Assembly (NCBI GenBank): GCA_002631855.1
Contig: NTLF01000014.1
Coordinates: 485,951 to 549,950, forward strand
Origin: Zunongwangia sp. ESRF-bin46
Lineage (GTDB): Bacteria; Bacteroidota; Bacteroidia; Flavobacteriales; Flavobacteriaceae
Length of the DNA: 64,000 nt
Direction of reading: 5' to 3'
Below the pieces are notes generated by a model. The model searched no databases. It saw only the letters and a list, made by a program, of their open reading frames with translations, and was not told the origin of the DNA. Made by a program: the position numbers and the translations under genes. This document shows positions 48,001 through 57,163 of this stretch, piece after piece (within the stretch, counting starts at the first letter, position 1; every line of letters starts with the position of its first letter).

Positions 48001-50592
48001 TTCAGGCGATTGCAGTCCTACAAAATGTGAATACGGTGCAAGGTTTTTGCTAAACACATCGATTGAAAAATCACCACCACCTTCAAAAACCTTGGTTAAA
48101 AAAGTGGCTTGCAGCATGCCGGGAGCTTTCCCGCTGATTTCAAAATCCTTTGAGAAAGCCGTACTGCCTTCCGAAGAAAGTTTGGTATCCAACACTGGGA
48201 TTTCCACTTCATTAAAAGTACGTACGGGATCGTTAAACTGATAATTAGGATATTTTTTAAAAGCTGTAGCAGTTGTTCTAAGCGTGGCGTCCATTTCTAC
48301 TTTCAAGTTCCGGGCAGGAGCACCGTGTAACCAAGCGGCTGTAGCGGTTCCTTTTACCGATTTGCTGGCATCGAGGATTTCATCGTCAAAATTCAGTTTA
48401 ATCTTTAGACGATTGGGTTTTACCGTGGCAACTTTTAATGTTTTATTGAATTTTACTCCACCAACAGTTACGGTAGCATTCCAATTACCTGTTGGGGCGG
48501 TTTGTTGGGTAGTGATGGGGAAGTGGTAGAAACCATTTTTGCTTAAGGATACTCCCCTGTCACCTTCAAGGGGGGAATTAGCGCGTAAAACCGAACGTTG
48601 TACAAGTTTTCCTCGGGCATCGGTAACCTCAATCTTTACAGGATGGTTTTTTGGTAAAGGGTTGGCAACATCGTTCAATACAAAAGTTAAATGAATGCTA
48701 TCGCCCGGTCGGTGCACACCGCGTTCGGTATACAAAAACCCTTTAATTCCTTTTTGTAATTGTTTTCCGGAAACATCAAACTTACTTAATGATAAGGCAT
48801 TTCCATCTTCCAGTTTTGCGTAGGCGTAGTCATTTCCTTTTTGGGCAATGGCAAACGCGATGTTTTTTTCACTGTCATATAAGGTCATCCCTTCAGAATC
48901 TGTTGTAACAGTTTCAACCAATTGCTGCTGATAGTTATAGAGTTTAATCTTTACGCTACTTTCAGGTTTGGTCGTAAGCAAGTTGTTAGTAATAAAATGA
49001 TAGGAACGATTGCTACTTTCTTTAACAATTAAGCCTAGATCACTGCCCAACACATTGCTGCTGATTATGCGATCTTGATTATAGTAGGCAGGATGACAGG
49101 GGTTATCATTTTCACGCCAGTTATAGGTGTAATCCCGCCAGCGGTAAATTTCGTTGTCCCAATACTGCTCTTCTAGTTCATCTTCGTATGTTTCGTCTGT
49201 GCTGGCATAATAATTTTCGTTTTCTGTTTCTTCGGAAGTATTTTCCCCACAATCATAAGTAGTATATTCTTTTTTAAAACTAAGCTCTACACGATAGATA
49301 GCACCTGGGTCTGCCTTAAAAAATTCAGAAAGATTTAAAGCATGGGCTTTCCAAGTACCCTTGCTGCCAATCGAATTTTCAGTGAGATTAATAGTCTTTT
49401 TTGCGATGCGTCTTCCTACGCGTTTTATATCGTACACATTGTTGCTGTTCAGGTTTGCCGTTTGTAAATATTGAAGGATGTTGTCCTGATAAATTTTTAT
49501 AATGCGTACATCAACTGCTGAAAGGTTAACCGTTTCAAAGTAATATGGAGTTGAGTTGGCATTAGGCAAAATTGTCCCTTTTGAAATAAGCCGGACAGCG
49601 GGTTTTAGTTCTTCAAAAGAAACCAGTTCAGAAAATTCTTTTTTTAAACCAAAGTTTTCTGTGTTTTTAATTCCGTTGAAAATAGTTACTCTGGCATCGC
49701 CGGTAATTCGTGTGTTTGGGTAAATATTTAAAACGTTGCCGTTTACTTCAAAACGAAGGCTTTGAATGCTATCAATTGTAACCAGCCCAGCAAAATCCTG
49801 ATTTTCTTTCAACGGATCAGAAAAATTAATAGAAAGCGAGGTTTGTGGTGAAAGGGTGCTTTCTACATCAACGACTGTAAAATTGTTCTGACCAGGAATT
49901 TTGAAGGTGTTTTCACCTTTTGTTTTAGAATCTATCGCATCGCCATTCCAACTTATTTCAATTTCAGAATCGTCTATCTTCCGTTGAATACTATCAATAG
50001 TAAAGCTGAAATATTTTGCATACTTCCCTTCCGAAGGCCATTGAAGCTTCAAGTTTTTATTGCCTTGTTGTACCGAAACCAGCTTTTTAGCTTTTTCCAA
50101 CGTAATAACATCTGATGTTTCTATGCTTCCATTTACATATTGCCATTTTTTGCTGTACGATTGCAGGTTTCCTAAATCGACTTTAAAATTGGGCGTAATG
50201 GTTTTAAAACTAAAAGTGTACTCTTTAAAATCTTTTCCTACTTCGTCATAGAGTTTGTTCAGCTTTACGGTGACTGTATATTCGGTATCTGGTTTTAGGT
50301 ATTTGGTAGGCGTAAAAACCATCGTTCTTCCGTTTTCAACGACGAGTTTTCCTTTGGTTGAAGGTGAAATTTTTAGGTAATCTGTATCAATTTCTTGTGT
50401 GAGTTCAAATTGCTCTAAAGGTTGTTGAAGTTCGATACGAATGGGCTCTGCAATGCTTTTATTTCCGTAGGTATTGTATGAAATATAATCTTTAAACTTA
50501 AAAAGATTATCGGTTTCTGAATGCTCTTTATCCCCGCAAGCAAGAAGAAAAATGATAGCGAATAGAGCGAACAAACAATGCAGCTTTTTCAT
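45028..50592 (-). CDS. bacterial alpha-2-macroglobulin (MG2 domain, lipoprotein)
   Basis: Lipobox LLACGDKEHS; GFLYTERGVHRPGDSIHLTFVL; thioester motif YPHGCVEQTTSAAFPQ; adjacent to pbpC. Confidence 0.95.
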   Translation of the reverse strand: MKKLHCLFALFAIIFLLACGDKEHSETDNLFKFKDYISYNTYGNKSIAEPIRIELQQPLEQFELTQEIDTDYLKISPSTKGKLVVENGRTMVFTPTKYLKPDTEYTVTVKLNKLYDEVGKDFKEYTFSFKTITPNFKVDLGNLQSYSKKWQYVNGSIETSDVITLEKAKKLVSVQQGNKNLKLQWPSEGKYAKYFSFTIDSIQRKIDDSEIEISWNGDAIDSKTKGENTFKIPGQNNFTVVDVESTLSPQTSLSINFSDPLKENQDFAGLVTIDSIQSLRFEVNGNVLNIYPNTRITGDARVTIFNGIKNTENFGLKKEFSELVSFEELKPAVRLISKGTILPNANSTPYYFETVNLSAVDVRIIKIYQDNILQYLQTANLNSNNVYDIKRVGRRIAKKTINLTENSIGSKGTWKAHALNLSEFFKADPGAIYRVELSFKKEYTTYDCGENTSEETENENYYASTDETYEDELEEQYWDNEIYRWRDYTYNWRENDNPCHPAYYNQDRIISSNVLGSDLGLIVKESSNRSYHFITNNLLTTKPESSVKIKLYNYQQQLVETVTTDSEGMTLYDSEKNIAFAIAQKGNDYAYAKLEDGNALSLSKFDVSGKQLQKGIKGFLYTERGVHRPGDSIHLTFVLNDVANPLPKNHPVKIEVTDARGKLVQRSVLRANSPLEGDRGVSLSKNGFYHFPITTQQTAPTGNWNATVTVGGVKFNKTLKVATVKPNRLKIKLNFDDEILDASKSVKGTATAAWLHGAPARNLKVEMDATLRTTATAFKKYPNYQFNDPVRTFNEVEIPVLDTKLSSEGSTAFSKDFEISGKAPGMLQATFLTKVFEGGGDFSIDVFSKNLAPYSHFVGLQSPEAHKYGSYFTDENTVFDVATVDAQGNASANREVEVKVFRIEWRWWWNRGNDNLSRYENATVHKPVKEFTVTANSKGKANFTVNIPEDEGGRYLIRVIDKESGHATGRVAYFYRNWWKAPVDGDAESAKMLVFSADKEKYNVGEEAFITFPSGSEGRALISVENGTEVLATHWIETKKGETKAAIKLTKEMTPNIYVNISLLQPHAQTKNDLPIRLYGVIPLLVEDASTILKPEINMPSVLKPEEDFTVNVSEANNKPMTYTLAMVDEGLLDLTRFNTPEIHKAFYTREALGVKTFDMYDDVIGAYSGSVDNIYAIGGGDVAAGAKNRKADRFKPVVKYIGPFSLKAGEKASHTLTMPNYVGSVRTMVIAGDNSKSAYGKTDETTPVRKPLMVLASLPRKLSPGEKVTLPVTVFAMEEKVKNATITVKTGDGLKPVNGTSKNISFPSVGDQIVNFEFEVLPTSEIQTIEVLASGSGEKASYKVEIDVENPNPISQKTTQYTVTENGNETINFETFGVSGSNGAMLEFSTVPPMNFGKRMEYLIRYPHGCVEQTTSAAFPQLFLADVFDITYEKKQDIQKNVESAIRKLGTYQNTSGGLSYWPGEREADEWSTNYVGHFMLEAKQKGYALPISFLSSWLQFQKNAARQWRNSSTSYNSSLTQAYRLYTLALAGQPELAAMNRLRESKNLSNNAKWRLAAAYSLAGKKNVAEQISQTANISFEPKRYDYYTYGSPFRNKAMALETMVALGDSKQRDMAISVAKELSSQRWYSTQETSYALLAMAKMINKNGGKAMELTYTDNGKTKTIKTERAVAQRELGFSMGGNSVSVSNKKGNVVYVTLIQQGKLPLGKELAERKNLTIQAQYLDGTGEKIDVSKLRQGTEISATVTVTNTSNDNINNVALTKIFPSGWEIVNTSFTELGGGANGEARYTDIRDDRVNFYFDLRAKKSKTFTVKLNASYLGTYYLPGTQVEAMYDRNYYARNKGMWVEVEK

Positions 50593-50846
50593 AATTGATG
50601 GTTTTAGTGTTCTTAAAATTAAAAAGAATGCGAGCTAACAACAAACAAATGTTGCTATTTTAAAGGCATAAAAACCCTTGTTTTCAGGGGATTTCATTTT
50701 TTATAAAATGTTGGAAGGGAGCTTTTAATGAAACGGGGAAACGTTTTAGCTTCGTATTTTTAATTTTAACATTTAGCAAGAGTTTAACAATACTTTGCTT
50801 AGGACACAAGATAAGGGGATAGCCGGATTATAATTTTATTTAAAGG

Positions 50847-51158
50847 CTACATATTAAATTCATATTCCCGCTCTACTTTACAAATTCGTACTTTGTACCA
50901 AGCATACCATTGTTTTCTACCTAGTTTTTGAGCCATTTGGTGATCTAGGTTTGCTTTCCAGTTTTTAATGGCTTCAATATTTTTCCAATAACTTACGGTT
51001 ATCCCTATTTCGGATCGAGCACTTTCAATGCCTATATATCCCGGTTGTTGTTTTGCAAGGTTTTCCATGGTTTGAGCCATATCATCATAGCCTTCTATTG
51101 TTTCCGTTTGCTGACTGGTAAAGATAACTGCGTAGTAAGATGAACCTTTATTACTCAT
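50847..51158 (-). CDS. antibiotic biosynthesis monooxygenase (ABM) domain protein
   Basis: YAVIFTSQQTETIEGYDDMAQTMENLAKQQPGYIGIESARSEIGITVSYWKNIEAIKNWK. Confidence 0.85.
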   Translation of the reverse strand: MSNKGSSYYAVIFTSQQTETIEGYDDMAQTMENLAKQQPGYIGIESARSEIGITVSYWKNIEAIKNWKANLDHQMAQKLGRKQWYAWYKVRICKVEREYEFNM

Positions 51159-52221
51159 TGTAAATACCTATTTTTAAATCGCCTTCTGCATTCATATGAG
51201 CACGATACATACCAGCGGTATTGAATTCCATAGAAACGTTTCCGTTTTTATCTATGGCAATAATACCTCCGTCGCCACCTAAGTTTGGCAGCTTTTTCTG
51301 AATAACCTCTTCCGCAGCTTCCTGTAATGTAATTTCTTTGTATTCCATCATAGCTGAAATATCATGAGCAACCATTCCACGAATAAAATATTCACCCCAA
51401 CCGGTAGAAGAAACCGCGCACGTAGCATTGTTGGCATAGGTTCCGGCACCAATGATTGGGGCATCTCCAATACGATTCCAGCGTTTGTTGGTCATTCCTC
51501 CGGTTGAAGTTCCAGCAGCCAAGTTTCCGTTTTTGTCTAGAGCAGCACAACCTACAGTGCCAAATTTTGAATCTTTAATGAAAGGGTCTTCAGCAAATGA
51601 AACTTTAGAGTCGTGATCTAATTCAGCTTTTTCTTTGTCCTTGATTCGCTGTAACGATTGAAACCTTTTTTCGGTGTAGAAATATGAGGGGTCTACAAGC
51701 TCAAACCCTTGCTCTTCGGCAAAGCGTTCGGCTCCTTTTCCGCTAAGCATTACGTGTGGTGAATTATTCATAACTGCTAACGCTAAATCTATTGGGTTTT
51801 TAATATGGGTTACTCCTGCAACGGCTCCAGCATTTAAGGTAGCGCCATCCATTACCGAAGCATCTAGTTCATTTGTTTCTTCGTGGGTAAATACAGCTCC
51901 TTTTCCAGCATTGAATAAAGGAGAGTTTTCCATAACATTGATGGTTTTGGTAACGGCTTCCATAGCAGAGCCACCATTTTTTAAAACTGTATGTCCTACT
52001 GTAATAGCTTCTTCTAATTTTTCTTTATATGCGTTTTCAAGCGAATCGCTCATGTTTTTCTTGAGGATGGTTCCGGCTCCTCCATGTATTACAATTCCGA
52101 AAGTGGGCGTTTCGTTTTGTTCATTTTTCGTTAATTTATCAGAATTTTCTGACTTTATTTTTTCATTTTTACAGCTGAAAAGCACAAAAAATACGATTAA
52201 AAGTGTTAAAGTTTTTTTCAT
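51151..52221 (-). CDS. isoaspartyl peptidase / L-asparaginase (Ntn hydrolase), lipoprotein
   Basis: VIHGGAGTILKK, SPLFNAGKGAVFTHEETNELDASVMDG, catalytic Thr at KFGTVGCAALDKNGNLAAGTSTGG; N-terminal LFSCKNEK lipobox. Confidence 0.95.
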   Translation of the reverse strand: MKKTLTLLIVFFVLFSCKNEKIKSENSDKLTKNEQNETPTFGIVIHGGAGTILKKNMSDSLENAYKEKLEEAITVGHTVLKNGGSAMEAVTKTINVMENSPLFNAGKGAVFTHEETNELDASVMDGATLNAGAVAGVTHIKNPIDLALAVMNNSPHVMLSGKGAERFAEEQGFELVDPSYFYTEKRFQSLQRIKDKEKAELDHDSKVSFAEDPFIKDSKFGTVGCAALDKNGNLAAGTSTGGMTNKRWNRIGDAPIIGAGTYANNATCAVSSTGWGEYFIRGMVAHDISAMMEYKEITLQEAAEEVIQKKLPNLGGDGGIIAIDKNGNVSMEFNTAGMYRAHMNAEGDLKIGIYNE

Positions 52222-52319
52222 AAGACATTCAGTTTTAAGATATACGAATATAATGGAAATTCTAATGTTTATAGAAGTTGACAGCTTTTTTAACGAAGTT
52301 TCAGAATCGTAAAAATAAT

Positions 52320-52356
52320 GTTAATAATCGATTAACCGCACATTAAAATCGATTAA
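52320..52356 (+). promoter_or_regulatory. four-copy RTTAA direct repeat array (11/11/10 bp)
   Basis: GTTAA(52320), ATTAA(52331), ATTAA(52342), ATTAA(52352). Confidence 0.55.
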
Positions 52357-52381
52357 GTGTATTTTTTTGTAAGTTTTTTTC

Positions 52382-52389
52382 TATATTTG
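52382..52389 (+). promoter_or_regulatory. -7 box of the CAP-domain gene
   Basis: TATATTTG. Confidence 0.6.
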
Positions 52390-52426
52390 ACTCAGCATCA
52401 TGCCCCAAATTTGATGCCCCCGACTT

Positions 52427-52936
52427 ATGAATCTACTAAAAACTAGCCTACTGGTCATGGTACTATTTTGTACCGTGAGTTCTTGTAGCAAAGACGACAC
52501 AGCAGTTATTGAAGAGGAAACTGCAGATTATTCAATTGATGTGAACCTTGCCAACGAAACTGATTGGCAAATGGCAAATGAGATTTTAGATCTTGTAAAC
52601 CAGCACAGGACTTCCCAAGGACTTTCCACACTTAAACGCGATCAACAATATGCTTCTGCTTATGCGGTAGACCATACTTTTTATATGATCGACTTAGAGG
52701 AAATCAACCACGATCATTTTGATGTTAGAAAAAAAGGATTAAAAGACAGAGGCGCCAAAATTGTTGGTGAAAATGTAGCTTTTGGATATCCTACAGCCGA
52801 GGAAGTTGTTAATGCTTGGTTAAACAGCCCTGGTCACCGTGCGAACATTGAAGGTAATTATACGCACTCTGGGTTTGGTGTAATACAAGCACCTGACGGA
52901 AGATATTATTTTACACAACTTTTTTATAAAAAATAG
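52427..52936 (+). CDS. CAP (SCP/PR1) domain lipoprotein
   Basis: TVSSCSKDD lipobox; ILDLVNQHRTSQGLSTL, INHDHFDVRKK, GENVAFGYPTAEEVVNAWLNSPGHRANIEGNYTHSGFG. Confidence 0.94.
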   Translation: MNLLKTSLLVMVLFCTVSSCSKDDTAVIEEETADYSIDVNLANETDWQMANEILDLVNQHRTSQGLSTLKRDQQYASAYAVDHTFYMIDLEEINHDHFDVRKKGLKDRGAKIVGENVAFGYPTAEEVVNAWLNSPGHRANIEGNYTHSGFGVIQAPDGRYYFTQLFYKK

Positions 52937-52996
52937 TTCCCACTTTTTTCTTTACAGCTTTTGCCGTATTTTTATGAAAACACTAAAAATACGGCT

Positions 52997-53533
52997 ATGG
53001 CTATTAAAAAACCTTTCAATCTTACTAAATGGGTAGAAGAAAACAGGGAACAACTTAAACCACCTGTTGGAAATAAAAACCTTTATAAAGATGCTGGCGA
53101 TTATATTGTCATGATTGTAGCCGGTCCCAATGCACGTAAAGACTATCACTATAACGAAACAGAAGAGCTTTTTTATCAATTAGAAGGCGAAATTGAAGTT
53201 CATGTTCAAGAAGAAGGGAAAAAGAAAACCATGAAACTGGGCCCTGGTGATATGTACTTACATCCTGCAAAAGTACCTCATTCACCAGTTAGACACGAAA
53301 ATTCTATTGGGTTGGTTGTAGAACGTAAACGTAAAGATCTAGAAGGAAAAGATGGCCTTCTATGGTTTTGTGACAACTGCAACAATAAATTATATGAAGT
53401 GTATTTTGAACTGGATGATATAGAGAAAGATTTTCTGAAACACTTCAAGCATTTTTATAACTCAAAAGAACTTCGCACTTGTAATAACTGTGGAACTGTG
53501 ATGGAAGCAGATGAACGGTTTACAGCAGATTAA
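52997..53533 (+). CDS. 3-hydroxyanthranilate 3,4-dioxygenase
   Basis: MAIKKPFNLTKWVEENREQLKPPVGNKNLYKDAGDYIVMIVAGPNARKDYHYNETEELFYQLEGE; C-terminal CDNC...CNNCG metal site. Track start 52961 is probably 12 codons too early. Confidence 0.93.
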   Translation: MAIKKPFNLTKWVEENREQLKPPVGNKNLYKDAGDYIVMIVAGPNARKDYHYNETEELFYQLEGEIEVHVQEEGKKKTMKLGPGDMYLHPAKVPHSPVRHENSIGLVVERKRKDLEGKDGLLWFCDNCNNKLYEVYFELDDIEKDFLKHFKHFYNSKELRTCNNCGTVMEADERFTAD

Positions 53534-53628
53534 TAGCTTTTTTTAAAGAGACCCTTATAATTTCAGATTCTAACTACGATTGTGTACCTTCGCGTTCAAT
53601 TATTTAGCGAACAAAATCTTATTGAAAT

Positions 53629-55182
53629 ATGTCAACAGTAGCCACAAGCTTCGGGATAGAAGAAGCATTGAAAGAATTAGGGTTAAACGAAACAAATAAC
53701 GGAACTTCAACCGGTGCAAGCTGGTTTTCCAGCGGAGAAGAAATAGCTTCTTATTCTCCGGTAGATGGAAAACTGATCGGAAAAGTTTCTGCTACCACAA
53801 AAGAAGATTACGAAAAAGTAATTTCTACAGCAACTGAAGGCTTTAAAGAGTGGAGAACCCTTCCTGCGCCTCAACGCGGAGAAATTGTAAGAAAATTTAA
53901 TGACGAACTTCGTCGCTTAAAAGAACCATTAGGAAAGCTAGTTTCTTATGAAATGGGAAAAAGCTACCAAGAAGGTTTGGGAGAGGTACAGGAAATGATC
54001 GATATCTGTGATTTTGCAGTTGGATTGTCTCGCCAGTTACACGGTTTAACCATGCACAGTGAGCGTCCAGGACACAGAATGTATGAGCAATACCATCCTC
54101 TTGGAGTAGTTGGTATTATTTCAGCGTTCAACTTCCCTGTAGCTGTTTGGAGCTGGAATACAGCTTTAGCGTGGGTTTGTGGAGATGCTTGTATTTGGAA
54201 AGGTTCAGAAAAAACCCCATTAACATCTGTTGCTTGTCAAAATATTGCTGCGCGCGTATTTTCTGAAAACGGCGTACCTGAAGGAATTTCTTGTTTAATT
54301 ACAGGAGATTATACTGTAGGTGAAATGATGACAAAAGACGAAAGAGTTCCTTTAATTTCTGCTACTGGTTCTACCCGAATGGGGAAAATTGTAGCTAAAG
54401 AAGTTGCTGGCCGCTTAGGCAAAACTTTATTAGAGCTTGGTGGAAACAATGCAATCATTGTAACGCCAGATGCAAATATTAAAAATACAGTAATTGGTGC
54501 CGTGTTTGGTGCTGTAGGAACATGTGGACAACGTTGTACTTCTACCCGTCGTTTAATTGTGCACGAAGATGTGTATGATAAAGTAAAAAGTGCTGTTGTA
54601 GATGCCTACAAGCAAATTAAAATAGGAAACCCATTAGACGAAAACAATCATGTAGGACCTCTTATCGATAAAGATGCTGTGAAAAACTATCAAAGAGCAC
54701 TTGATAAAGTGGTCGAAGAAGGCGGTACTGTTTTAGTTGAAGGTGGCGTTTTAGAAGGTGAAGGTTACGAAAGCGGATGCTACGTAAAACCAGCCATTGC
54801 TGAAGCGGAAAACCACTTTGAGATTGTGCAACACGAAACATTTGCACCCGTACTTTATATTATGAAGTATAAAGGTGATGTATCAAACGCACTTGAATTG
54901 CAAAATGGTGTTCGTCAAGGACTTTCTTCAGCTATTATGACCAATAACCTTCGAGAAGCAGAGCGTTTTCTTTCTGTAGAAGGATCAGATTGCGGAATTG
55001 CCAACGTAAACATCGGTACTTCTGGTGCAGAAATTGGCGGTGCTTTTGGTGGTGAAAAAGAAACCGGAGGCGGTCGTGAAAGTGGTAGTGATGCATGGAA
55101 AGTGTATATGAGAAGACAAACCAACACAATCAACTACACAACTGAATTGCCATTAGCGCAAGGAATCAAGTTTGATTTGTAG
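53629..55182 (+). CDS. aldehyde dehydrogenase, ALDH7/aminoadipate-semialdehyde dehydrogenase type
   Basis: LGVVGIISAFNFPVAVWSWNTALAWVCGDACIWKGSEKTPL, LLELGGNNAIIV, GAVGTCGQRCTSTRRL. Confidence 0.94.
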   Translation: MSTVATSFGIEEALKELGLNETNNGTSTGASWFSSGEEIASYSPVDGKLIGKVSATTKEDYEKVISTATEGFKEWRTLPAPQRGEIVRKFNDELRRLKEPLGKLVSYEMGKSYQEGLGEVQEMIDICDFAVGLSRQLHGLTMHSERPGHRMYEQYHPLGVVGIISAFNFPVAVWSWNTALAWVCGDACIWKGSEKTPLTSVACQNIAARVFSENGVPEGISCLITGDYTVGEMMTKDERVPLISATGSTRMGKIVAKEVAGRLGKTLLELGGNNAIIVTPDANIKNTVIGAVFGAVGTCGQRCTSTRRLIVHEDVYDKVKSAVVDAYKQIKIGNPLDENNHVGPLIDKDAVKNYQRALDKVVEEGGTVLVEGGVLEGEGYESGCYVKPAIAEAENHFEIVQHETFAPVLYIMKYKGDVSNALELQNGVRQGLSSAIMTNNLREAERFLSVEGSDCGIANVNIGTSGAEIGGAFGGEKETGGGRESGSDAWKVYMRRQTNTINYTTELPLAQGIKFDL

Positions 55183-55249
55183 TATATAGATTTTAGACCG
55201 TTTAGCTGCTTGACCAGCAGCAAAACTGTTAGAACGTAGAGTATAAACT

Positions 55250-55284
55250 AAAAAACCCGCTGCAATTTGCAACGGGTTTTTTTT
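55250..55284 (+). terminator. terminator of the ALDH gene
   Basis: AAAAAACCCG-ctgcaatttgcaa-CGGGTTTTTTTT. Confidence 0.8.
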
Positions 55285-55345
55285 AATTTTGATAATAATA
55301 AAATCTATACTCTATGCCCTTTCGGCGAAGTAGCTTTTCTTCTTT

Positions 55346-56305
55346 TTAAACAATTCCATTGTTCTCCACCCACTTAAACTGTGTTTGATCTTGTGGTATG
55401 GCAATTCTATTGGCAATACGTTTCATTCTATCTGGAAGCTTCATTAAATAATCTCGGGCTTTTGCAGCTTCATCGGTCAAAGAGTTCAGCTTATCAATTT
55501 CCCAATAGCTATTTAATTTTTCCATAATGTCAATATAATCGAAGGTGGTGTAGACACCCAATCGCTGTGCAGCATTTGAAAAGTTTTCAAAAGCGGAAGC
55601 AATCCCTTCGCCAGATTCACGTAGAAACTGTGCCGGCATAACGATTTTCTTTTTCATCATATCTTCATAAGCAAGAATCATTTCACTAGCATCATATTCT
55701 AAAATGGTCTTTACAAATTCACGATACGCTAAATGGTGGCGCATTTCATCTCCTGAAATAAGCTTACACATTTTAGCCAGCATTTTATTGTCTTTCTTTC
55801 TAGCCAATTGTCCTACACGCTTGTGCGAAATATTAGTAGCCAATTCTTGAAAACTAGTGTAAACAAAATTACGGTAGGGATCGCGCCCCGTACCAATGTC
55901 AAAACCATCGTTGATAAGGTGGTGGGTAGTGATTTCAATTTCACGCATGTTCACTCTTCCGCAGAGGTATAAATACTTGTTCAGCGTATCTCCGTGTCGG
56001 TTTTCTTCCCCGGTCCATTGTCTAATCCATTTAGACCAACCGTCCCTTCCGTGTTGGTCAACGCCTTCCATATCCATTAGCCAGGATTCGTAGGTCGGCA
56101 AAGCCTCTTCCGTAACCATATCGCCTACTAAAACCACCCAAAAATCGTATGGTAGTTCTTTAGCTTCTTCCCGCATTTGGGTAAGCTCTTCCATGTAATT
56201 CTCACTTTGAAGATTAGGCAATAAATCGGTTGGCTGCCAAATTTCTTCAACCGGAATTAAATAATTTTTTACATAGTCATCTACCGATTTTTCAACCGTT
56301 TTCAT
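55346..56305 (-). CDS. acyl-ACP desaturase (ferritin-like di-iron)
   Basis: WTGEENRHGDTLNKYLYL and SGDEMRHHLAYREFV (EENRHG / DEMRHH iron ligands). Confidence 0.95.
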   Translation of the reverse strand: MKTVEKSVDDYVKNYLIPVEEIWQPTDLLPNLQSENYMEELTQMREEAKELPYDFWVVLVGDMVTEEALPTYESWLMDMEGVDQHGRDGWSKWIRQWTGEENRHGDTLNKYLYLCGRVNMREIEITTHHLINDGFDIGTGRDPYRNFVYTSFQELATNISHKRVGQLARKKDNKMLAKMCKLISGDEMRHHLAYREFVKTILEYDASEMILAYEDMMKKKIVMPAQFLRESGEGIASAFENFSNAAQRLGVYTTFDYIDIMEKLNSYWEIDKLNSLTDEAAKARDYLMKLPDRMKRIANRIAIPQDQTQFKWVENNGIV

Positions 56306-56437
56306 GACTTCAAGACGTTTATTTTTAAGAATCATTCTTTTTCAATTTTGGATGTTGTGTTTTTTCTGAAGAAAATATCACTTCAACTCTACTTGTAAAG
56401 ATACAAAGCCATATACTGAAACTATCCCAAAACAGTC

Positions 56438-57163
56438 TTAATTTCTGCCACTTTCATTTGGGTAGAGTTGCCATACTGGGTCGCTTTGCCAGATTTCTTT
56501 TTTGTCTGCGTCTATTACTGAAACAGCACCTTTAAATGCCGCACCAGTATCTACGTTCCAGACATTGGCAAAATTAACGGGTTTTGTGAAACCAACCCGA
56601 GTAACTGGTGTGTGGCCAATGTAGATTTCTTTGAATAATTTTAAGCGTTTTGGGTAGTTATCATCTTCTTCTGAAATAGAATTATCGAGCGCACAAACCA
56701 TCTCCCATAATGTTCTATCCCAATACACCATATTGGGATAATATTCATATTCTGGGCCGTGAAGATTGGTAAATCCGGCGTGTAGATAAAGTCGGTTTTC
56801 TTCGTCAACAAAATAGTTTCGTAAGTTTTCGAGGAAGTTAATATGGGCTTCAATTTCCCCTTCGGAAAGGTTCTCGTAATTTTTTTTACTGGACTCGCCA
56901 CCGTGTTGCAGCCAAGTGGGATTGTTGTCGCCTTTCTTTAGAAAATTATAGAGCAACGCATCGTGATTACCGCGAATAAAAACACATTCATATTTTTCAG
57001 AAAAATTGATTAGATATGAAATGGTTTCAGCACTTTCACTCCAACCATCCACATAGTCACCTACAAAAATAAAACGGTCGTCAGGCTTAAACTCCATACT
57101 ATCAAATACCTGTTTTAATCCTTTAAATCCGCCGTGTATATCGCCTATAACTAATGTTCTCAT
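56438..57163 (-). CDS. metallophosphoesterase (Ser/Thr phosphatase-like)
   Basis: VIGDIHGGFKGL, FVGDYVDGWS, IRGNHDALLYNF, YIGHTPVT. Confidence 0.93.
   Translation of the reverse strand: MRTLVIGDIHGGFKGLKQVFDSMEFKPDDRFIFVGDYVDGWSESAETISYLINFSEKYECVFIRGNHDALLYNFLKKGDNNPTWLQHGGESSKKNYENLSEGEIEAHINFLENLRNYFVDEENRLYLHAGFTNLHGPEYEYYPNMVYWDRTLWEMVCALDNSISEEDDNYPKRLKLFKEIYIGHTPVTRVGFTKPVNFANVWNVDTGAAFKGAVSVIDADKKEIWQSDPVWQLYPNESGRN

Noticed and set aside
46277-48529. Several plus-strand ORFs of 78-144 aa
   Set aside because: All antisense to the alpha-2-macroglobulin gene, low-support composition, no motifs.
55250-55284. Riboswitch or regulatory RNA
   Set aside because: Simple stem plus T tract; ordinary intrinsic terminator.
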